Positions 24,989 through 33,720 of a stretch of 41,249 bases of DNA are shown one piece after another; position 1 is the first letter of the stretch, and each line of letters starts with the position of its first letter. This stretch comes from UBA1731 sp045595285. GTDB taxonomy: Bacteria; Verrucomicrobiota; Kiritimatiellia; RFP12; UBA1067. Below the pieces are notes generated by a model. The model saw nothing but the letters and a program-made list of their open reading frames with translations. It was not told the DNA's origin and did not search any database. Location of the stretch: positions 1 through 41,249 of the forward strand of contig JAZOAC010000075.1 in assembly GCA_045595285.1 (NCBI GenBank), in the 5' to 3' direction. The translations under genes and the position numbers were made by a program.

Positions 24989-26443
24989 CTATATCGCCCA
25001 ACCTCTGCGGTAGGATGTCTTGAGATAGACGTTTGCGCTTTCATCATTCACAACCCTTCTGCCGTCCCAAAGGAGCTCTTTCCCTTTTCCGACGCGTCCA
25101 ACAACATTGCCGAGAAGAACCGTTTCGGCAAGCGGCGCGGAATAATCGAAATTGCAACCGGTGGGACGATTCGGATTGCGTATCGCGCGCAACCAATCCG
25201 TCTGATGGTTGAGCATCCTCTCGCGAGGAATCGTCTTCGGCGGTTTCGGCTTGTAGAGCCCCTTAGGCGCGAACACGAGAGCATCACCGTGCGGTCCGAT
25301 GCGCACAAAGCCCTTCTCACCTACGAACAGCGCGCCTAGAGCGCCAAGATCCACCCCGTATTTCCTCTCCACCTCCTCGACAATCGGCGGCAGGTTCTGA
25401 TATTCGCGCTTGAGACAGCATCCGATGCTGTTGACATGCCTTGAATCATATGGCACTCCGTCCTTCACGCCGTCATACCAGTGCAAGGTCATCGCATCCA
25501 AACCATTACGCGCAGGGAAGCGCCAGCGGACAGTCGTACGATACGACCAGCTTCCGGAGCATCCCGGCGCGACATCGTCCGCCACCACGCTTTCGGGATG
25601 AGTCTCGCCAAGGCGAAGCGCCCAGAATACAGGATCGATGATGTGCGTTCCCATATTCCCTATCGACCCGTTGCCGTACCCGATCCATGAATGCCAGTCG
25701 TGCGGATGCATTCCGCCATGGTCCTTTGTCGGCGCGTAATAGTCGCAGACCGGCGCAGGACCGCACCACAGATCCCAGTCCATGCCTTTCGGCGGTGTAG
25801 CCGCCGGTGGACGGTACGGCATCGCGTTCAGGCGGTCGTCGAAACAGTACACATCGCGTATCTGGCCGAACTGCCCAGCCTCCACGTATTCAACAAGACG
25901 CCTCATTCCCTCCATTGAATGTCCGTGGTTGCCGACCTGCGTGACAACACCGCTGCGTTTTGCCGCAGCATGCATCAACCTAACCTCTTCGATAGTGAGC
26001 GCCATCGGTTTTTCAACATATACGTGAAGCCCCATTTCCATCGCAATGATCGCAGCCAACGCATGATGATGATTGGGCGTGGAAATGACTACGGCGTCAA
26101 TCCGTCCTCCTTCCCTGGCGAGCATTTCCCGATAGTCGTAATACGCGGCAATCCTCAACGCGGCATCAGGAGATATTCGCTCCTTCACGATCCTGCGTGC
26201 ATAATCCCAACGGGCAGGATCCGGATCGCAGATGCATACGATCTCCTCGCCGCAAAGGTTGTTTAGAAGACCATAATTCATGCTTCCGCACATTCGCCTG
26301 CCACAACCTATAAGACCGATCCTGACCTTTGCCCCATCAGCTATCTGCCGCGCCCTGCACCGTCCGAACCCCGCACATCCGATATTGAACACCGAGGCGG
26401 ATCCGGCCATCAGGCATGCATTGAGAAACGTCCGTCTTTTCAT
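24989..26443 (-). CDS. Tat-exported Gfo/Idh/MocA oxidoreductase
   Basis: 484 residues. The N-terminus MKRRTFLNACLMAG carries a twin-arginine type motif (RRTFL), and NIGC could be a lipobox. The nucleotide-binding fold follows: VRIGLIGCGRRMCGS, then CICDPDP, and the signature HVYVEKPMAL with the conserved EKP Lys. The C-terminal substrate domain has NMGTHIIDPVFWALRLGETHPESV. This matches the secreted oxidoreductases common in Planctomycetes and related phyla, where NAD(P) would be bound before export via Tat. Substrate unknown, probably a sugar or polyol. It lies 8 bp downstream of an exported DapA-fold protein; the two may act together outside the cytoplasm. Confidence 0.85.
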   Translation of the reverse strand: MKRRTFLNACLMAGSASVFNIGCAGFGRCRARQIADGAKVRIGLIGCGRRMCGSMNYGLLNNLCGEEIVCICDPDPARWDYARRIVKERISPDAALRIAAYYDYREMLAREGGRIDAVVISTPNHHHALAAIIAMEMGLHVYVEKPMALTIEEVRLMHAAAKRSGVVTQVGNHGHSMEGMRRLVEYVEAGQFGQIRDVYCFDDRLNAMPYRPPAATPPKGMDWDLWCGPAPVCDYYAPTKDHGGMHPHDWHSWIGYGNGSIGNMGTHIIDPVFWALRLGETHPESVVADDVAPGCSGSWSYRTTVRWRFPARNGLDAMTLHWYDGVKDGVPYDSRHVNSIGCCLKREYQNLPPIVEEVERKYGVDLGALGALFVGEKGFVRIGPHGDALVFAPKGLYKPKPPKTIPRERMLNHQTDWLRAIRNPNRPTGCNFDYSAPLAETVLLGNVVGRVGKGKELLWDGRRVVNDESANVYLKTSYRRGWAI

Positions 26444-26451
26444 TATACCGC

Positions 26452-27576
26452 TTACTTTCCTTTATTTACAAAATCCATCATATCCTTGAAGAGGCGATCG
26501 AGTTCTTTCTTCTGTATATCATTAAGTTCCGTCTTTATCAGTTTCCATTTCTTCCCAGTGCCGAAGCTGCCGCCCTCTGTAACATTCGCATCTTCATACT
26601 GGCGCGACACCATGTTCCTGAACACGCCAATCTTGTTGAGGATGTAGAGCGAATAGCCTCGGAGACCTCCAGGGAAATTGCGCTGGTCGATGAGCAGACG
26701 GTACATCGCAAAAGCCTCCGTCAGCTCGACGCCCCTCTCGCCACGCTCGTAGCGACGCCATATCTCGGCAAGTATCGGCGCGTACGCGCACCGTTCCGTC
26801 ACCAGACCTTCACATCCGCAATGCCTTAACTGAAGAAGCCACTGCCATCCGCCCCAGCCTGCGAATACGGTCTTGATGGCTGGCTTTGCGGCGCACTCCT
26901 GTAGCATGCGTTCGTTCGCTCCCCAGCCCGCAGCCTCTTCCTTCACGTAGCCGAACGCATGCGGATGACGTTCCGCCAGACGGACTATCAACTTTACGTC
27001 CGGCGTGGGGGTGGACTTCGTGCCGTACGTCTGGAAAATAACAGGGCGCTTCGAGATTTTTCCAAGGGTATCCCATGACGCCTCAAGCTCCTCCTGTGTA
27101 CGAACATCGTCCGGAGGACGCGATATCATGGTAATCTTCGTGCCAGGATGGCGCATTGCGACCTTTTCGATCTCAGAGGCGATAATAATCATTTCTGCGG
27201 TGTTTGTGCCGTTCGCGCCAAGGGTCAACACGCAATTCCGCCCCTCAAGCGCCGCCGCGCAAGCCTCAAACCCCTTGAACTTTTCTTCCTGCGTCAAAAG
27301 ATCGATAGCATCGTTCGACTGACACCAGATAACTCCTGGACACCCGCTGTCCGCCACCCATATGGCCTCTTTTGCAAGAGACTCGTAATCTACTGAGCCG
27401 TCCTCGAAATATGGAGTGGACATTATCGGGAACGGTCCGCGCATCTCATTAGGCGATGGTACAGAACCCTGTCCGCAAACAGACAATACGGCAAGAAATG
27501 GCGCCACCGCAACAACAAGCGACTTGATCGTGTTCCTAATCATACGGAAACAATTGCAAAAACCTCTTTGCGTCAT
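26452..27576 (-). CDS. Exported DapA-superfamily protein
   Basis: 374 residues with an N-terminal hydrophobic signal (SLVVAVAPFLAVLSVCGQG) ahead of a complete DapA-like barrel starting MRGPFPIMSTPYFEDGSVDY. The catalytic Tyr (FQTYG, 184) and Schiff-base Lys (GYVKEE, 212) are kept with a 28-residue spacing, the same as in the cytoplasmic homologue at 10141-11058. The GTTGE substrate motif is replaced by CQSNDAID (85-92). The C-terminal end adds ~50 charged residues. Export is unusual for this enzyme family. The start is uncertain: neither the first ATG nor the one at codon 12 has a good ribosome-binding site. Confidence 0.75.
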   Translation of the reverse strand: MTQRGFCNCFRMIRNTIKSLVVAVAPFLAVLSVCGQGSVPSPNEMRGPFPIMSTPYFEDGSVDYESLAKEAIWVADSGCPGVIWCQSNDAIDLLTQEEKFKGFEACAAALEGRNCVLTLGANGTNTAEMIIIASEIEKVAMRHPGTKITMISRPPDDVRTQEELEASWDTLGKISKRPVIFQTYGTKSTPTPDVKLIVRLAERHPHAFGYVKEEAAGWGANERMLQECAAKPAIKTVFAGWGGWQWLLQLRHCGCEGLVTERCAYAPILAEIWRRYERGERGVELTEAFAMYRLLIDQRNFPGGLRGYSLYILNKIGVFRNMVSRQYEDANVTEGGSFGTGKKWKLIKTELNDIQKKELDRLFKDMMDFVNKGK

Positions 27577-27648
27577 CCTTTAGGCCAAGCCACTCGGCTT
27601 GAGACAACCTTCCGGATACCTCTTCCGCAAGATAAAATCGAGGCCCAT

Positions 27649-27677
27649 AAAATACCAAATTTGACAGCCGAATGCAA
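27649..27677 (-). promoter_or_regulatory. Possible promoter for the exported DapA and oxidoreductase genes
   Basis: Minus strand: TTGCAT (27672-27677), 17 bases, then TATTTT (27649-27654) with TGG in front, an extended -10 pattern. It lies in the 224-bp gap 27577-27800, which otherwise shows no gene. Similarity to consensus is moderate. Confidence 0.35.
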
Positions 27678-27800
27678 ATGCTTCATATGCCATCCAAATC
27701 CTGGCTGGTCGGCGGATGAAAAGAACGAAAGAAACACACCGAAAACACAAGTGTAACTGTACCGGCGACAATACATCATCTTGGCGGTATTATCACGAAA

Positions 27801-30761
27801 TCACCTTGGCGAAAACCGGAGATTGGCAAGCCTTCCGCGAAAGAAATTAGGATTGCGGTTGCCGGCCCCGACCGATGTGTAACGCGACTGCATCTGCGAA
27901 CAGGAAACCGGTACCCGTTCGCCTTCGGTACCGTCCACCGAAACGACAAGTTCGCGCTGGTCGAAGCTTACCTTCACCCGGTTCCACACTCCGGCTTTGA
28001 GCTTCGGTCCACGCACCCGCGTCTGTGCCCCTTTAATTTTGGCGTAAGCAACAGTGTTGAACAGATAGAACTCGACCCGACCGTCCCTGAGAAGCAACGT
28101 ATATGCGGCATTTCCCGAATCGACAAGTGTCTGTACACCACCAAGATCGTCCGGCTTGACGTCAAGCTCGATTTCAAACCCTGAAAAACGCGATATGAGC
28201 TGCTGCGGAAGCATCACATATGAACAATCCCTGAACTCAAGAGCCTTCTTCCCGTCAGGCTCTACCACGTTCTCCGGCGCATTATGTTCCGCCCCGGGAG
28301 ACTTTGGATCGATATATTTGGCTATGGAGTCTCCGTAGCACGACTCGCCGCGCCCGATGCCGGTAACGAGCGAAACTCCGCCGCCTTTGATGCCGCAGAA
28401 CTGGAGTCCGTGCTCCGACCACACAATAGAACCGTGCGAAGAATCAAAACTGTATCCATGCTCAGGTACGAGAGCCTCGTCAACCGAAAGCCTGCTGACG
28501 ACCTCTTCGTCTCGCTCAAAGATGCTGACCGTGCGCTTGCGTCCGGACGGGCGGCAAAGCGAAATCGCATTTCCTCTCCAAACCCGATCCTTCTCGTCGA
28601 CAATCTGCAATCTCAAAACCCCTGTCGGATCCGACGGCTTGACAACGACTGAAAACTCGCCGCTCTTCACGCCCAGATGATGCGGAATAGTCCGCTGCGA
28701 CCGGTAGTGGGCGACAATGAGATTGCCGCCGGCGACTCCAGAGACTCCGATCGCACTTTTCTCCAAGACATCCTTCACCGCCATACGCTTTTTGAAGAGC
28801 GGCGGAAGATCGACATCAATCGTCGCCGTTGCCGCCGAAGCTTTCGGCATCTCGGCAAAAAGGACGACTCCCCAGTTGGAATATTTGACGTTCTCCAGTC
28901 TCCAGCCGTCTGCAAGCGTGGTGCGTCCGGTCGCGGCCGCAGGCACAACCTCAAGTCCGGGAGCATCGAGATATCTGACCGTGCCGTTGAGTCTGTGTTT
29001 CGCCGGCGTGCTGCCGCGTGCGCGGATTTCCAGCTTTATTGTGACTTTGTCAGGATTGAACGGAGCTTCAGGATCGTGCATATAAACCGTGTCCGGACCT
29101 TCCAACACCTCTACACTCTTCACTTTGACGGACGACGAGAATCGTCCGGCGATGGTGCACTCGCCATCTGCATTGCGATTAAGAAGTTTCATCGAACCGT
29201 TCACATCCTGCGGCTGTTCACGCAAAGCGTGCTTTACCCACTTGGAGTCAAGACACCTCACAGCATTTAGATCCACCGGCCAAAATGCATCGCGGTATTC
29301 AAACCTCTTCCCGGAAGACGTTTTGACCGTCAATGCCGGCCGCAAAAAGCGGTTGTCCGCCACAAGTTCCGTAACGGGAGAGACAAACCACAAGTTGCAC
29401 ATGGTGTCGGCGGAAAGCTTTCCCCTGGCATATTTCTTTACAAGCTTGCCGCCGGCATCAAGCCAGCCAAATGTCACCTCAAAATCCTCTCCCGAAAAAG
29501 TCCCGTCGGGAATGTTGCGCACCTCTACCTCAATTGGTTCTCCCGCCACAAGAGAGCGACGGTAGGAGATGACAAGATTTGGCGTATCCGTGTCATCGCC
29601 CGGAAAAGGCTCCGGCTTCCTGCCGGCGATAACATCGGCAAAATGACGCATTATCCGCTGATGCACAAATCCGTGCGCCACCATCGGCCTGAAACAGGTG
29701 TTTTCATTCTGCTCGTCCCATTCGCAGCCGATGATGAAATCCGGCCGCATCTGGGCAATGGTCTTCAACCTCTCCGCAAGCATATGCGTACCCTGCGAAT
29801 CAAGCGAATAGCTCCAACGATAACAGTTCTCATGCCCCGGGGTAAAATTAAGGCCGAAGTATTTCCGTCCTGCGAATTCGGGTTCGCAAAGCACGCTTTG
29901 ATAAAGCGGCATAAGCACATCCCGCTCGAAACGCGCGTTATAGCGCCGTGGCCAGTAAATATCCCATCCGGCCATAAATATCCCGTCCATCTTCCTCAGA
30001 CAGCGCCTGAGATGCTCTCTGGCCTCCTCCAGCACGGAGGCGGAAAGATTCGCTCCCGAGAGCCTGCGGGGAAACGGCTGCACATAGAACATGACGATGA
30101 ATTTATCGGGACCAAACCTTTCATCGAGCGTCTTACGCACTTTTTCGCAATAGTCAACTCCCGCGGAACCCACCGCCGGATAGCGCGTAAGCACCACCTT
30201 CCCGTCGATCCGGTAGGAGTTGGGCATGGCTAGCGCCTTCTCGGCGGTTTTCACAAACGACTCAACGCCTTTCTCATGATAGCCGTACGGAAGCTCCACG
30301 AGTATCTGCGTCTCACCGCCAGGCGATACGCTCTGTTCAATCACCTCCCCCCGACTCGACTGCGAAATACTGACGGCCAGACCGTCCATCTTGCCGAGCC
30401 GCACCGTCTCGACGGTTTTCTTCCACGCCTCGGGATGGATGATTCTTCTGGGTATCGCCGTTTCCGCCCATGCCGAGTTTTGATGAAGCGGCCGGTCGTA
30501 CCAGTTATGGATAAAATCGGTCCGTTCGGCCCCATACTTGAGCTGCGCCCTGGAGAATATGCCCATTTTTTCTGTTCGCGGCCGATACGACTTGGCTTCG
30601 TCGCGCATTTTTTCTAGCAGCAGTTTCGCATCAGGAGTCAACGTCCAGGATGGATGGGGCGTATTTTCACCGCCTTCGCCCAATTCCCCTTCAATTGCAC
30701 CCGAATTGAAAGACTCGAGCAAACCGACAATTAAAATCAATGTCTTCAACAATTTTTTCAT
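27801..30761 (-). CDS. Exported GH71/GH99-like protein with LamG domain (copy 1)
   Basis: 986 residues with signal peptide (MKKLLKTLILIVGLLESF). Residues ~65-390 resemble a GH71/GH99-type barrel: WDIYWPRRY, a PGHENCYRWSY segment, and IIGCEWDEQNENT at 344-356, where E347, D349 and E350 sit like the catalytic acids of WNEWxE motifs. The middle has sandwich domains. The last ~200 residues look like a LamG/concanavalin fold (FSGFEIELDVKPDDLGGVQT, AGVWNRVKVSFDQRELVVSV), probably glycan-binding. The next gene upstream is a close paralogue. AAGGAG lies 8 bases before the ATG. Likely a secreted endo-acting glycosidase, but the family is not certain. Confidence 0.65.
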   Translation of the reverse strand: MKKLLKTLILIVGLLESFNSGAIEGELGEGGENTPHPSWTLTPDAKLLLEKMRDEAKSYRPRTEKMGIFSRAQLKYGAERTDFIHNWYDRPLHQNSAWAETAIPRRIIHPEAWKKTVETVRLGKMDGLAVSISQSSRGEVIEQSVSPGGETQILVELPYGYHEKGVESFVKTAEKALAMPNSYRIDGKVVLTRYPAVGSAGVDYCEKVRKTLDERFGPDKFIVMFYVQPFPRRLSGANLSASVLEEAREHLRRCLRKMDGIFMAGWDIYWPRRYNARFERDVLMPLYQSVLCEPEFAGRKYFGLNFTPGHENCYRWSYSLDSQGTHMLAERLKTIAQMRPDFIIGCEWDEQNENTCFRPMVAHGFVHQRIMRHFADVIAGRKPEPFPGDDTDTPNLVISYRRSLVAGEPIEVEVRNIPDGTFSGEDFEVTFGWLDAGGKLVKKYARGKLSADTMCNLWFVSPVTELVADNRFLRPALTVKTSSGKRFEYRDAFWPVDLNAVRCLDSKWVKHALREQPQDVNGSMKLLNRNADGECTIAGRFSSSVKVKSVEVLEGPDTVYMHDPEAPFNPDKVTIKLEIRARGSTPAKHRLNGTVRYLDAPGLEVVPAAATGRTTLADGWRLENVKYSNWGVVLFAEMPKASAATATIDVDLPPLFKKRMAVKDVLEKSAIGVSGVAGGNLIVAHYRSQRTIPHHLGVKSGEFSVVVKPSDPTGVLRLQIVDEKDRVWRGNAISLCRPSGRKRTVSIFERDEEVVSRLSVDEALVPEHGYSFDSSHGSIVWSEHGLQFCGIKGGGVSLVTGIGRGESCYGDSIAKYIDPKSPGAEHNAPENVVEPDGKKALEFRDCSYVMLPQQLISRFSGFEIELDVKPDDLGGVQTLVDSGNAAYTLLLRDGRVEFYLFNTVAYAKIKGAQTRVRGPKLKAGVWNRVKVSFDQRELVVSVDGTEGERVPVSCSQMQSRYTSVGAGNRNPNFFRGRLANLRFSPR

Positions 30762-30789
30762 TTATCCATCTCCTTGACATCTGTCCGCG

Positions 30790-33720
30790 CTATTTCAAGC
30801 GGAAACGAAGGTTGGCGATTCGTCCGCGGAAGAATCTCAACATCCGATTGGCCGCCCCCACCGCAGTGTAACGTGCCTGAAACTGGCATCCCGAATGCGG
30901 TACAGCCACACCATAAATCCCATCAACGGATATCTGTACGTTTTTCAGGTCATATACGAGTTTGACCTCGCTCCATTTTCCGGACTCAAGCCGCGAAGGA
31001 CCAATGGCATTCGGCTTTAAAAGCCACATTCTTGCCTCCGGCACACCATCGCGCAGAAACAAGGAATAGGCGTGGTAGCCGCCATCGACAAGCGTTTGCT
31101 CCCCTTCTATACTGTCGGGACAGACATCAAGCGAAATCTCAAATCCGGCAAACTTCGACACCAGCTGCTGCGGTAACATAAGGTAGTCGCTGCCGTCGAA
31201 ACAGAGTGCCGCCGCTCCGTCTGGACCTTGCACATATCCGGGCGCATTTTCCAATGCATCGAACTCCTTGCCCATAATATACCTCGTGAGCGTATCGCCA
31301 TAGTTCGACTCGCCTTGTCCAAAACCGGTGACCATTGTCGCCGCTCCGCCGAATATGCCGCCGAAATCCCGCGAAGCGCCGCCCCAGACCACCGATCCGC
31401 GTGAAGGGTCAAAACAGTATCGCGCCTCGTCGAACCGGCTTGAATCAATCCGGAGTTTAGTCACACTGCCTTCGTCGCGCTCGAAAACCTCAATCGTTCT
31501 CATCCTGCCGCTGTCTTGCCCCAAAACCACAGCGCCGCCGCGCCAGACTCGGCCGCGGTCATCCACGATCTGCATCCGCAGTACTTCGCTTTTGCCGAGA
31601 GGTCCGGCGCAAAAGCTGAATCCACCGGTCTGCACATTGCATGGCTCCGGCATGGAAAGCTGCGAAAACTCCCTGCTGAGAACGAGATTGCCCCCGGCCG
31701 GACCGGAAACGCCTACAATCTGTCGCTCGAGAATATCCTTCACTTTGAAGCGCAGCTTGCCGAAGACAGGCGAAAGATCCACCACCACTTCCGCCTTATC
31801 TACAACAGCAGCGGGTACGGCGGCAAAAAGCTCCGTCGCCCAATTGCAATAGAGCGCACGATCCATCTTCCAACCGTCGACGAGAGGCTTACGCCCTCGC
31901 CCTTTGCCTGTAATGATCTCCACCCCCGGTGCATTCACGAATCTTACAGTTCCGCTTGGCGCAAGCGAACGCGGAGCATTGCCGCGCGCCTGCCAGGCGA
32001 TTTTGACAATCTCCATTCCCCGGCGGTCTTTCGCCGCCGAATCGAACATATAGACGGTATCGGGGCCGCGCAGAACCTCCACGCTTTTGATCAAACCCTG
32101 CGACTTGAATCGACCTTCTACGTTCCATCCGCCGTCGGCGGTTCTGGACGCTCTCAACGCCGCAAGCGTCTTTTCCGGACGGTCCCTCAGCGAATGCTTG
32201 ACCCATTTCGTGTCCAACGCGCGCGCCGCGTTCAAATCGAGCGGCCAGAAGTCCTGTCCGAACGTGAATTTTCCGCCGCCGGAAGTCTCGATCTCAAGCG
32301 AGGGAATCAACACGCGATTGGCGGACACAAGTTCCGTGACCGGAGAGACGAAAAACACGCTGCCGAGCGAATCCGCGCCGAGAGCCGCCGGCCGGTATTC
32401 CTTGACGGTCCGGCCATTCAGATCGAGCCAGCGGAAACGGCACCTGAACGATTCCCCCTTGAACGTGCCGTCGGGAATGTTCAAGACCTCCACCTCGATC
32501 GGTTCGCCGGCTATGAGCGAGCGTCGGTAGGAAACGACCAGATTGGGCACGCAGGGACTGTCCCCGGGAAAAATGGAATGCTCTCTTCCGGCAAAAGAAT
32601 CGGCGAAATGCCGTATGATGCGCTGATGCGTGAAACCGTTGGCCACAGTGGGGCGAAAGAAAGTATTTTCGTTCTGCTCGTCCCATTCGCAGCCGATGAT
32701 GAAATCGGGTCGGAGCACGGCCATCGTCTTCATCCGCTCCACGAGCGTACGCGTTCCCTGAGAGTCGATGTCGTAGCTCCAGCGGTAGCAGTTCTCGTGG
32801 CCGGGAGTAACCGTCATGCCGAGATACTTTTTCCCGGCGAACTCAGGCTCGGCGAGAACGCTCTGGTAAAGCGGCAGCAGCACCCCGCGCTCGAACGCGG
32901 CGCCGTAGCGGCGAGGATAGTAGATGTCCCAGCCGGTCACTAAAATTCCGTCCATCTTTCGCAGGCATCGGCGCAGATGTTCGCGGGCTCCCTGCAATTG
33001 GGCGGCGGTGAGCGGTTTGTCGGCAGGCCGCGTGCCGAACGGCTCAATGTAGAACATCACAATGAACTTGCCTGGCCCGAACTTCGCGTCCAGCGAACGG
33101 CGCAGCTTCTCCGCGAAATCAAGTCCGTTTTCCTTTATCGCCGGATAGCGGGTAAGCACCACCCTGCCGCCGATACGGAAGGAATTAGGCATCTTAAGCG
33201 CCGTCTCTGCCGCTTTCATATGCGATTCCAGCCCCTTGTCGGCGTAGGCGTAGGGCAGTTCCACGAGAATCGGAAGCTCGCCGCCGGACGAGACACTCAT
33301 CGGAATTACTTCATCGCAGCGCGAAAGCGCGGTGCAGACGGCAAGCCCGTCCATTCCCCCGAGTTTCACATCCTCAACCGTTTTTTTCCACGCTTCAGGA
33401 TGGATTATCCGGGCTGGATTGGCGGTTTTGGCCCAGGAGGAATTCTGATGAAGCGGGCGATCGTACCAGCGGTGTATGAAATCGGTTCGCTGCAGACCGT
33501 ATTTGAGCTGCGCGCGCGAGAAAATATGCGTACGGTCAACCCGTGGACGGTAATTGCGGGCAAGGCGGCGCATTTCGTCAACTTCTTTTTCCGCTTCGAG
33601 TTCAAGGCTCCAGCACTTTTTAAGGGCGTTTTCACCCCTGGACGGCAAAGCCTCAACCGACACCCCCGCTGATACCGCCATGAAAGCGGTTAAGAGCGCG
33701 ACCTTGGAAAAAGCAATCAC
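30790..33720 (-). CDS. Exported GH71/GH99-like protein with LamG domain (copy 2)
   Basis: 976 residues, a tandem paralogue of the downstream gene; the N-terminal halves look about 60% identical by eye, with shared segments such as IFSRAQLKYG, IIHPEAWKKTVE and IIGCEWDEQNENT. A signal peptide (VALLTAFMAVSAGVSVEA) and C-terminal LamG-like domain are also shared. The middle is less conserved. It starts with GTG directly after the TAG of the upstream gene; GAGG is 8 bases before. Keeping both copies with intact acidic residues suggests different substrates, or different linkages of one glycan. Copy 2 is cysteine- and arginine-richer near residues 140-170, where copy 1 has SISQSSRGE. Confidence 0.65.
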   Translation of the reverse strand: MIAFSKVALLTAFMAVSAGVSVEALPSRGENALKKCWSLELEAEKEVDEMRRLARNYRPRVDRTHIFSRAQLKYGLQRTDFIHRWYDRPLHQNSSWAKTANPARIIHPEAWKKTVEDVKLGGMDGLAVCTALSRCDEVIPMSVSSGGELPILVELPYAYADKGLESHMKAAETALKMPNSFRIGGRVVLTRYPAIKENGLDFAEKLRRSLDAKFGPGKFIVMFYIEPFGTRPADKPLTAAQLQGAREHLRRCLRKMDGILVTGWDIYYPRRYGAAFERGVLLPLYQSVLAEPEFAGKKYLGMTVTPGHENCYRWSYDIDSQGTRTLVERMKTMAVLRPDFIIGCEWDEQNENTFFRPTVANGFTHQRIIRHFADSFAGREHSIFPGDSPCVPNLVVSYRRSLIAGEPIEVEVLNIPDGTFKGESFRCRFRWLDLNGRTVKEYRPAALGADSLGSVFFVSPVTELVSANRVLIPSLEIETSGGGKFTFGQDFWPLDLNAARALDTKWVKHSLRDRPEKTLAALRASRTADGGWNVEGRFKSQGLIKSVEVLRGPDTVYMFDSAAKDRRGMEIVKIAWQARGNAPRSLAPSGTVRFVNAPGVEIITGKGRGRKPLVDGWKMDRALYCNWATELFAAVPAAVVDKAEVVVDLSPVFGKLRFKVKDILERQIVGVSGPAGGNLVLSREFSQLSMPEPCNVQTGGFSFCAGPLGKSEVLRMQIVDDRGRVWRGGAVVLGQDSGRMRTIEVFERDEGSVTKLRIDSSRFDEARYCFDPSRGSVVWGGASRDFGGIFGGAATMVTGFGQGESNYGDTLTRYIMGKEFDALENAPGYVQGPDGAAALCFDGSDYLMLPQQLVSKFAGFEISLDVCPDSIEGEQTLVDGGYHAYSLFLRDGVPEARMWLLKPNAIGPSRLESGKWSEVKLVYDLKNVQISVDGIYGVAVPHSGCQFQARYTAVGAANRMLRFFRGRIANLRFRLK

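Noticed and set aside
31516..32943. Plus-strand open frame of 475 codons opposite the copy 2 glycosidase-like gene
   Set aside because: Antisense shadow; its paralogous region in copy 1 does not preserve the frame and no known motif is present.
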